A stretch of 64,000 bases of DNA from a virus, in the IMG/VR virus record IMGVR_UViG_3300034108_000283, positions 1 through 64,000 of that record; one strand, 5' to 3'. This document shows, piece by piece, positions 59,589 through 64,000 of the stretch. Position 1 is the stretch's first letter, and each line of letters begins with the position of its first letter. Position numbers and translations under genes: made by a program. The notes beneath the pieces were generated by a model. It did no database searches. It was not told the DNA's origin and saw nothing but the letters and a program-made list of their open reading frames with translations.

Positions 59589-59600
59589 CAATAAAAGCTG
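59589..59600 (-). promoter_or_regulatory. array promoter motif (orphan cassette)
   Basis: CAATAAAAGCTG, identical to its neighbours, but followed by the minigene and terminator rather than a normal gene. Confidence 0.65.
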
Positions 59601-59603
59601 AAT

Positions 59604-59639
59604 TAAAAAGTAATACAGGTTATTCCCCTGTATTACTTT
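59604..59639 (-). terminator. strong Rho-independent terminator, - strand
   Basis: 13-bp stem AAAGTAATACAGG/CCTGTATTACTTT, overlapping the stop of the 60-aa gene. The longest stem in the array. Confidence 0.85.
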
Positions 59640-59802
59640 CCATTGCTGATACAGCAGCTTCAATACCTTCTTGAACATAAGCTCTATATGCTTTTAAATC
59701 AGATAGCTCATATAGTTCTTTAAATGTCTTACCTTCTGTTTCTAAGGTAGCAATTGCTTTATCTAGCGTTTCAGCTAAATCAAATAGTTGGTTTGCAGTC
59801 AT
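59620..59802 (-). CDS. early-array protein, 60 aa
   Basis: ATG 59802 (MTANQLFDLAETLDKAIATL) is set by the motif 18 bp upstream; a longer reading would translate the motif. Mostly helical and acidic (ELSDLKAYRAYVQEGIEAAV). It is the first cassette of the array as transcribed. Unknown function. Confidence 0.72.
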   Translation of the reverse strand: MTANQLFDLAETLDKAIATLETEGKTFKELYELSDLKAYRAYVQEGIEAAVSAMESNTGE

Positions 59803-59820
59803 AGTTATTAGTTTCTCATA

Positions 59821-59832
59821 CAATAGAAGTTG
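59821..59832 (-). promoter_or_regulatory. array promoter motif
   Basis: CAATAGAAGTTG, 18 bp before the ATG at 59802. It is the rightmost copy and faces the gene-free intergenic region. Confidence 0.7.
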
Positions 59833-60156
59833 TGCTATATACTGTCTTCTCTGTGTGTGTGGTTGTGCTGTTGGCTCGGTTGTCTCAGCACCCTCCCCCC
59901 TCTGTGTCATAGTCTTCTGCTCAGCTTTTGCATCTGTTGTCTCTGCTCTGTTCTGTCTCTGCTAGCATCCACACACTTTTCCTGTGTCAGAGTTTTTTAG
60001 ATTTTTTCCTAGATTCAGGCTTGCTCCCTCAGCTTCATAGGGGGTATGCCACTTTTTCTCAGAGCCCCGGGGGTTTTTGCTATATGCCCCATCTCACACT
60101 CTTATATAGTACAACTTAATTATCTTAAAAAAATTTGGTATGTTTAGAATTATGTA
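59833..60156. other. pyrimidine-rich intergenic region at divergent junction
   Basis: Visibly richer in C and G than its surroundings with strong strand asymmetry (many CTCTG/CTGTCT runs, C6 at about 59,893). No gene-like frame on either strand. It separates the - strand early array from the + strand module. It could be an origin, a DNA end or packaging site, or a leader; the sequence does not decide. Confidence 0.5.
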
Positions 60157-60164
60157 TATATTTG
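60134..60164 (+). promoter_or_regulatory. host-type promoter with TTTG-N19-TATATTTG
   Basis: TTTG at 60134-60137 and TATATTTG at 60157-60164 match the Bacteroidota -33/-7 consensus with a 19-nt spacer. The transcript would end at the terminator at 60201-60233, with no gene inside. Confidence 0.65.
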
Positions 60165-60167
60165 TTG

Positions 60168-60233
60168 AGCTAATAACTTTCATTTTAGGATTAATACTAA
60201 GAGCCCCGGAACTACAGTCTGGGGTTTTTTTAT
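60168..60233 (+). ncRNA. candidate short RNA
   Basis: Promoter-to-terminator unit of roughly 65 nt with no convincing gene. It resembles in layout and 3' sequence the one at 61,358-61,428 (TAACTTT, then AGCCC, GGAA and TCTGGGG). Expression is unproven. Confidence 0.4.
60201..60233 (+). terminator. Rho-independent terminator, + strand
   Basis: AGCCCCGGA/TCTGGGGTT stem (with wobble) then seven T. It closes the candidate short RNA. Confidence 0.7.
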
Positions 60234-60249
60234 TATATTATATATTATA

Positions 60250-60257
60250 TATATTTG
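60250..60257 (+). promoter_or_regulatory. host-type -7 element, leaderless start
   Basis: TATATTTG ends 4 nt before the ATG at 60262, so the transcript would be nearly leaderless. No strong -33 TTTG is visible 19 nt upstream. Confidence 0.5.
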
Positions 60258-60261
60258 TATT

Positions 60262-60705
60262 ATGAAAAAGTATGACATGGGTAAGTATGTGCTCCTTGCC
60301 GGAGAAGATGCTACCAAGATATTTGACTACTATGATGTAGATGAGATGCACGGGTTGAACCGTAAAGATGCTCAGGCAGAAGAAGTAGATAAGACTGTAG
60401 GCAACGGGGTGTATATGTATGGGTGGACTAACTATGACCCTAATGATAAGAAGCTTACAACAAAAGCTCCACACAAACCATTCTTGTTTATTAACCTAGG
60501 TACATTTAAGAAGTACTCTATTACAGAGAAAGCTACCGCAGTTATGCATGAGACTATGCACATGAGTATCTTACTTAATAACTGGAACATCAAGGATAAA
60601 GAAGAAGAGGTTATTGGTTTTGCTGAAGAACAAGCTAACAAGATTATTGATATACTAGGGTTTGATAAGAAGGAGCAGCCTAAGAAAGGGTTCTTCAAAA
60701 AATAA
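60262..60705 (+). CDS. HExxH metallopeptidase, 147 aa
   Basis: AVMHETMHMSILL (H96, E97, H100) is a zincin motif, followed about 20 residues later by KEEEVIGFAEEQANKI, where a glutamate could be the third zinc ligand. The N-terminal 60 residues look like an alpha/beta lead-in (GKYVLLAGEDATKIF). It is a short soluble metal-dependent peptidase with unknown target, similar in motif to SprT/IrrE-like proteins. The Lys-rich tail ends KKGFFKK. It begins the right-hand + strand module. Confidence 0.75.
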   Translation: MKKYDMGKYVLLAGEDATKIFDYYDVDEMHGLNRKDAQAEEVDKTVGNGVYMYGWTNYDPNDKKLTTKAPHKPFLFINLGTFKKYSITEKATAVMHETMHMSILLNNWNIKDKEEEVIGFAEEQANKIIDILGFDKKEQPKKGFFKK

Positions 60706-60708
60706 CAT

Positions 60709-61341
60709 ATGGCATATATAGAACATAACTTCTTTCCTCTCAAGGTATTTGTTAGGAATGAGTACATGTACCAACACCAAAAAGGTTTAGGAGAATTTAC
60801 CCCGGGGGTAATAGTATCAGTTAGATGTATGCCGGGACAAGCTGCATTGTTCCAGGTACTACTTGAGAATGGTGTACTTAGAGATAAGTTACCTAGTCAT
60901 GCTTTACTTACTGAACCAAAACTTCCAGATCCAGATCTACCATTTCATTATCTACAGATATGGAATTGCTTCTCATATAGATTTACTTTACTACATCTAT
61001 CATATGTATATGATACTAAAGTAGAAGTGTATATGAAGGACCATAAGTTTCACCCGGGTAGTTACTATGCTACTATTAACTGGGGAGCTAATGATTTTAA
61101 TACAGACCTGTCTCTAGCTGAAGATGCACTAGAGCATAAGAGTCACCATATCATATTATTAGATAATGGACAGATAGCATTGCAACCAAACAACAGAATC
61201 AAATGGTCAGAACCTAGCTTTGTTACTAAGCCTTTTCCAGAGAGACCGGATTATTTAGTTAATAAAGATTACTATAATTGTGAGGGATTTGACAAGTGGC
61301 ATACAGAAGATTCTGAAAGAATGTTTTATGATAATGAATAA
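60709..61341 (+). CDS. hypothetical protein, 210 aa
   Basis: Starts 3 bp after the peptidase gene. Beta-rich N-terminal part (VFVRNEYMYQHQKGLGEFTPGVIVSVRCMPGQAALFQVLL) and a later acidic, Tyr-rich C-terminus (DYYNCEGFDKWHTEDSERMFYDNE). The paired gene organisation suggests a peptidase substrate or partner. No family recognised. Confidence 0.72.
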   Translation: MAYIEHNFFPLKVFVRNEYMYQHQKGLGEFTPGVIVSVRCMPGQAALFQVLLENGVLRDKLPSHALLTEPKLPDPDLPFHYLQIWNCFSYRFTLLHLSYVYDTKVEVYMKDHKFHPGSYYATINWGANDFNTDLSLAEDALEHKSHHIILLDNGQIALQPNNRIKWSEPSFVTKPFPERPDYLVNKDYYNCEGFDKWHTEDSERMFYDNE

Positions 61342-61346
61342 TGTTG

Positions 61347-61354
61347 TATATTTG
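61347..61354 (+). promoter_or_regulatory. host-type -7 element
   Basis: TATATTTG 6 bp after the stop of the 210-aa gene. The transcript would run to the terminator at 61391-61428. Confidence 0.45.
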
Positions 61355-61357
61355 TAC

Positions 61358-61428
61358 AGTTCATAACATAACTTTTAATTGATTTAGCTGAAAGCCCTGG
61401 AAATTTTTTTCTGGGGTTTTTAGTTTAA
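61358..61428 (+). ncRNA. candidate short RNA
   Basis: About 70 nt between a -7-like element and a strong terminator, without a gene. Its 3' half resembles the 60,168-60,233 candidate. Expression is unproven. Confidence 0.4.
61391..61428 (+). terminator. Rho-independent terminator, + strand
   Basis: A 13-bp stem with several wobble pairs (from AAAGCCCTGGAAA) followed by T. It ends the preceding transcript. Confidence 0.7.
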
Positions 61429-61442
61429 ATTAAAATAGTTTA

Positions 61443-61450
61443 TATATTTG
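61443..61450 (+). promoter_or_regulatory. host-type -7 element
   Basis: TATATTTG 16 bp before an ATG at 61466. It drives the small-gene run from 61,500; a 24-residue frame starting at 61466 may be a leader peptide. Confidence 0.45.
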
Positions 61451-61499
61451 TGTCACCAACAAACCATGAGAGCAATAACTCCTAATTATTTATTTGACT

Positions 61500-61808
61500 A
61501 TGACTGCCCAGCAAAAGCTGTTGTGGGAAAAGCTAACTAAAGAAGTTAGAGATGCCGGCATGGACAATCTCCGTGCCCGGGAGCTCTATGATGAACTAAG
61601 TAAATTATTAAATATGTCAGATAAAACATTGATATCTATTACAGAAAAAGAATCAGGACTAGAAGTTAGGATTCATGAAGAAGCATATGGTAATCTAGCT
61701 CTTATAGGTTTATTAGAAAAGATCAAGTTGAATATTTTAGATTCTCTTCCTGATGATAAAGAACTAGAAGAATCTAAAGCAACAACCAAGCAGAAATATG
61801 ATGCATAA
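61500..61808 (+). CDS. hypothetical protein, 102 aa
   Basis: ATG at 61500 (MTAQQKLLWEKLTKEVRDAG); the upstream in-frame TTG two codons earlier is weaker. Charged helical protein (AELYDE-type and KIKLNILDSLPDDKELEESK). Part of a run of small genes 61.5-63.0 kb. Unknown function. Confidence 0.7.
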   Translation: MTAQQKLLWEKLTKEVRDAGMDNLRARELYDELSKLLNMSDKTLISITEKESGLEVRIHEEAYGNLALIGLLEKIKLNILDSLPDDKELEESKATTKQKYDA

Positions 61809-61825
61809 TTTTTAAAACCAACAAT

Positions 61826-62110
61826 ATGTCAGAAGAAACAGTTTACCCAACACCTGGTAATATACAGGCTAATGAAACTAAGATAACTCCATTTGGATAT
61901 AAAATCTTAGGTATCAAAGAAGATGCGGAAGATACATCAGATGTTTATAAAGTAAAAGTATTAGCAGCAGAGATTGCTGAGATTATGAAGAAGAACTATG
62001 AAGCAGAAAGGGTACCCTTAAAGAGTCTCCTGTTTGATCACGCAGTAGGAGAAATTCTTAATGCATCTATGTCAGTAGTAAAAGTATTAACATTTAAAAA
62101 TGAGGAATGA
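61826..62110 (+). CDS. small helical protein, possibly Acb2/Tad1-like
   Basis: 94 aa. The N-terminus (ETKITPFGYKILGIKED) is beta-like, then two helices (KVLAAEIAEIMKKNYEAERV and FDHAVGEILNASMSVVKVLT). This helix-hairpin layout, with A-x-x-x-I-x-N-A-S-M-x-V-V-K near the end, resembles the small nucleotide-sponge proteins (Acb2/Tad1-type hairpin) in pattern only. It could also be an unrelated four-helix protein. It overlaps the next gene by 4 bp. Confidence 0.5.
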   Translation: MSEETVYPTPGNIQANETKITPFGYKILGIKEDAEDTSDVYKVKVLAAEIAEIMKKNYEAERVPLKSLLFDHAVGEILNASMSVVKVLTFKNEE

Positions 62111-62400
62111 GTAATTTTAAAAAACTAAGAGGCCGAGCTATATTGCTTAATGTGCCACAGAGAAAGAAGTCAGTTATTGAACTGTCTGCAAAAGATGAAG
62201 AAGCTATGATGCAAGAAGCAGCTAAACTTTGGAGCAAACTTGCTGTATATGCTATAGGAGATAAAGTAGAAGAAGTAGCTGTAGGTGATGAAGTGTATGT
62301 AAGAACAGGATCTCTAAACATGGAGACTGTTGAGAGAATAGAAATTGATGGTGAGATTAAACTTCTCCTTACTGAAGGTGATGTTGTTATAATCTGGTAG
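62107..62400 (+). CDS. GroES-like co-chaperonin
   Basis: 97 aa. FKKLRGRAILLNVPQ is the first strand set, then a KKSVIELSA loop that sits where the GroES mobile loop is, VYAIGDKVEEVAVGDEVYVRTG, then VERIEIDGEIKLLLTEGDVVIIW. This follows GroES (VxxVG...VGDxV...DIL-type end) closely. A phage co-chaperonin could work with host GroEL to fold capsid proteins, as T4 gp31 does. It overlaps the previous gene by 4 bp. Confidence 0.7.
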   Translation: MSNFKKLRGRAILLNVPQRKKSVIELSAKDEEAMMQEAAKLWSKLAVYAIGDKVEEVAVGDEVYVRTGSLNMETVERIEIDGEIKLLLTEGDVVIIW

Positions 62401-62402
62401 TC

Positions 62403-62747
62403 ATGGATAAAAAGAAAACTCCGGTATCTCCTTATCCCGGCATGGCAGATGGAGTTATTGGTAGAAATACTAGCACTGTTACTTCCACTTTTGGACCTGG
62501 AAAAGATCTTACTGATAGAATAGTAAAACTATCTCCGGGACCAAGACCTGTATACTATGGTGGACAATCTAATCCTTATGAAGTATTTCAAGTACTTGAA
62601 GCTTGGGGTCTGGATAGAGACTTCTATTTAGGCAATGTCATTAAATATGTAGTAAGAGCTGGTAAAAAGAATCCGGGAGCATACAAAGAGGATCTGGAAA
62701 AAGCTATAGTATATCTCCAAAAGAGAATAGAAAGTTTGGATAAATAA
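62403..62747 (+). CDS. DUF3310 protein
   Basis: 114 aa. The C-terminal part (YYGGQSNPYEVFQVLEAWGL, then FYLGNVIKYVVRAGKKNP and YKEDLEKAIVYLQKRIESL) is the DUF3310 signature found in many phages. The N-terminal 50 residues are a Pro/Ser/Thr-rich flexible linker. The family is small helical; it is sometimes fused to nucleotide metabolism enzymes, but its role is unknown. Confidence 0.88.
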   Translation: MDKKKTPVSPYPGMADGVIGRNTSTVTSTFGPGKDLTDRIVKLSPGPRPVYYGGQSNPYEVFQVLEAWGLDRDFYLGNVIKYVVRAGKKNPGAYKEDLEKAIVYLQKRIESLDK

Positions 62748-62765
62748 ATATTCTTTCTATATTTG
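62735..62765 (+). promoter_or_regulatory. host-type promoter TTTG-N19-TATATTTG
   Basis: TTTG at 62735-62738 and TATATTTG at 62758-62765 with the ideal 19-nt spacer. The ATG at 62771 comes 5 nt later, giving a leaderless message. Confidence 0.7.
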
Positions 62766-62770
62766 TCTAC

Positions 62771-62965
62771 ATGAAAGCTATTTTAGTAATATTGCTGATA
62801 GGTGTAATTGGAGTATGTTGGATAGTTGCCAATGCTTTTAATAAACCTGTACTTAATAAAATGAAAAACTATTATGAAGATGATATAGAAGGTAGACAGA
62901 TTGCTAATGCTTTAATAGGTGTTATGATTCTGCTGTCTTTTCTTATCGGATATATTGTTGCTTAA
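62771..62965 (+). CDS. small membrane protein, 64 aa
   Basis: Two hydrophobic helices (ILVILLIGVIGVCWIVANAF and ALIGVMILLSFLIGYIVA) separated by a charged loop (KMKNYYEDDIEGRQ). It has its own promoter and a structured 3' end. It could be a holin-like or membrane-acting protein, but no family match. Confidence 0.68.
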   Translation: MKAILVILLIGVIGVCWIVANAFNKPVLNKMKNYYEDDIEGRQIANALIGVMILLSFLIGYIVA

Positions 62966-63013
62966 CAACCTGTTATCTCCTTTTGCGCTAATCTTGTTAA
63001 CCTGTTAAGCAAC
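62957..63013. repeat. 11-bp inverted repeat in the gene's 3' end
   Basis: GTTGCTTAACA (62957-62967) and TGTTAAGCAAC (63003-63013) pair perfectly around a 35-nt loop, overlapping the stop of the 64-aa gene. It is followed by the terminator at 63017, and forms a larger 3' structure. Confidence 0.6.
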
Positions 63014-63016
63014 TTA

Positions 63017-63047
63017 ATCCTCAGTTTTTTAACTGGGGATTTTTTTA
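63017..63047 (+). terminator. Rho-independent terminator, + strand
   Basis: ATCCTCAGT/ACTGGGGAT 9-bp stem (one wobble) followed by seven T. It separates the small membrane gene from the fibre gene. Confidence 0.8.
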
Positions 63048-63097
63048 TATCAAATATTTTTTGTATATTATAGTGTATATTTATAAAAACAATAATC

Positions 63098-64000
63098 ATG
63101 GATATTTTAAATTTCATTTCTTGGATAAGAGGACGCAGACAAGTAACATCTGTTGATCCGGCTAAATCTCTATTACCAGTTGGTCTTAAGGACGGTAGAA
63201 GAGATGATGAATACTTAGCAGGTGCTATATCAGTAGAAGACTTTACAGCTCAAGTAGCTTCTGTAATTCCATCAGGTGCCCAAGGACCAATAGGCCCACA
63301 GGGTGTACCAGGACCAGTAGGTCCAGCAGGATTAAACTGGCAAGGTGCATGGTCTGCAGCAGGTACATATGTAGTTGATGATGCTGTAGGATATGGTGGA
63401 GCATCTTGGTTTTGTATTGCTAACGTAGGACCTTCAGCAACTACACCTAACTTAGATCCAACTAAATGGGCACTATTAGCATCACAAGGAGCTACAGGAC
63501 CCCAAGGACCTCAAGGTATTCAAGGAATACAAGGACCATCAGGATCAGGATTGCCAGGAACAGTAATAAGTCAAACACAGTGGTGGACAGGTGCTTCATG
63601 GGCACCATCTACAGGATTAAGCCATAATGGATTGGGTAATGTTGGTATTAATAACACACCAGCATTAACTTATAAATTATTCATTAATGCTAATACAGGA
63701 TTTGGTCAAACCATAAGAAATACAACAGTTAATGGAGGTATAACAAATCAATTACAAACAGCTACTGCAACTGTCAACTGGGGTTTAAATAATTCTACTC
63801 ATCCCTTTCCTAATTCATTTTTTTTGGCAAGAGCAGATGCATCAGTAATGAAGTTTATGACAAGTAATGTTGATAGACTTATTATTCAAGGTAACGGTCA
63901 AGTAACAATAGGACAATCATTAGCAACAAACACTGATGCAAATTTTGTAGTTAAAAACAATGACATAGAAGTTGAAGAAATAGGTAAAGGTGTTATATTA
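63098..64000 (+). CDS. collagen-like tail or fibre protein (partial)
   Basis: Starts at ATG 63098 (MDILNFISWIRGRRQVTS) and remains open to the window edge (301 codons). A short N-terminal attachment domain is followed by Gly-x-y repeats (GPIGPQGVPGPVGPAG), a compact aromatic domain like a carbohydrate-binding module (NWQGAWSAAGTYVVDDAV, then SWFCIANVG), a second Gly-x-y run (GPQGPQGIQGIQGPSG) and a beta-rich part. This is typical of a phage tail fibre or capsid fibre that binds host glycans. The end of the gene is outside the window. Confidence 0.8.
   Translation, partial: MDILNFISWIRGRRQVTSVDPAKSLLPVGLKDGRRDDEYLAGAISVEDFTAQVASVIPSGAQGPIGPQGVPGPVGPAGLNWQGAWSAAGTYVVDDAVGYGGASWFCIANVGPSATTPNLDPTKWALLASQGATGPQGPQGIQGIQGPSGSGLPGTVISQTQWWTGASWAPSTGLSHNGLGNVGINNTPALTYKLFINANTGFGQTIRNTTVNGGITNQLQTATATVNWGLNNSTHPFPNSFFLARADASVMKFMTSNVDRLIIQGNGQVTIGQSLATNTDANFVVKNNDIEVEEIGKGVIL

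Noticed and set aside
56834-59832. CRISPR-like array from the evenly spaced 12-bp repeats
   Set aside because: The repeats are short, variable in spacing, and placed upstream of genes; they are not repeat-spacer units.
59928-60119. A 63-residue + strand frame in the pyrimidine-rich region
   Set aside because: Its composition only reflects CT-rich DNA, and no promoter or A-rich leader is seen.
60139-60264. A 41-residue hydrophobic + strand frame starting at 60139
   Set aside because: It runs through a promoter, a terminator hairpin and an AT-only stretch; its hydrophobic character comes from T-rich DNA.
61466-61540. A 24-codon frame beginning MRAITPNYLFDYDC
   Set aside because: It overlaps the 102-aa gene out of frame; it could be a leader peptide but cannot be supported.
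1-64000. Stop-codon reassignment as in some crAss-like phages
   Set aside because: All long genes are intact with the standard code and end variously in TAA, TAG or TGA.

Overview
This window is part of the genome of a tailed phage that I place among the crAss-like phages (Crassvirales) infecting a Bacteroidota host. The evidence is the layout plus a few recognisable proteins. Three very large proteins (1030, 2351 and 4207 aa) and a 1164-aa protein lie head to tail on the + strand. The 4207-aa protein carries the DFDGD metal-binding signature of the crAss-like/YonO-type single-chain RNA polymerases. A long opposite-strand replication block follows. The DNA is visibly AT-rich, the standard genetic code is used (TAA, TAG and TGA all end genes), starts have A-rich leaders rather than Shine-Dalgarno sequences, and two + strand promoters read TTTG-N19-TATATTTG, the Bacteroidota host sigma-factor pattern.

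Layout. (1) 1-26,709, + strand: the end of an upstream gene, then four large, tightly abutting or overlapping genes and a 46-aa basic protein. These are probably capsid cargo and virion RNA polymerase proteins injected with the DNA. The 2351-aa protein contains a PD-(D/E)XK nuclease site. The 4207-aa protein contains an HEAWH zincin motif, the RNA polymerase core, and a C-terminal SLOG + ASCH-like + NADAR-like cassette placed between two copies of a 30-residue module. (2) 26,744-44,330, - strand: a replication and recombination block. It holds a MazG-like pyrophosphohydrolase, a DUF932-like protein, family B DNA polymerase, RecE-like nuclease, MoxR-type AAA+ ATPase with its VWA/HExxH partner, Toprim primase, a putative ssDNA-binding protein, Sak4-like ATPase, DnaB-like helicase, a possible helicase loader and uracil-DNA glycosylase. 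(3) 44,362-55,701: one lone + strand gene, then many small - strand genes including a ClpS adaptor, SF2 helicase, ParB-like protein, HNH nuclease, a tandem family of three small paralogs, several short membrane or secreted proteins and a small lipoprotein. (4) 55,702-56,392: a gene-free, hairpin-rich stretch. (5) 56,393-59,832, - strand: an array of about twelve single-gene cassettes, most with the same 12-bp upstream motif (reading CARCTTYTATTG on the - strand) and a hairpin terminator. This looks like the early region. (6) 59,833-60,261: a pyrimidine-rich divergent intergenic region. (7) 60,262-64,000, + strand: a small HExxH peptidase, a GroES-like protein, a DUF3310 protein, small proteins and the start of a collagen-like fibre gene that runs off the window.

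How it may work together: the left block is probably carried in the virion, and its RNA polymerase would transcribe the early array first. The replication block then acts, and + strand structural genes that look host-sigma-driven follow. The regulatory scheme is inference; the motifs and gene order are read directly. No terminase, portal, capsid, tRNA or CRISPR was found in this window.
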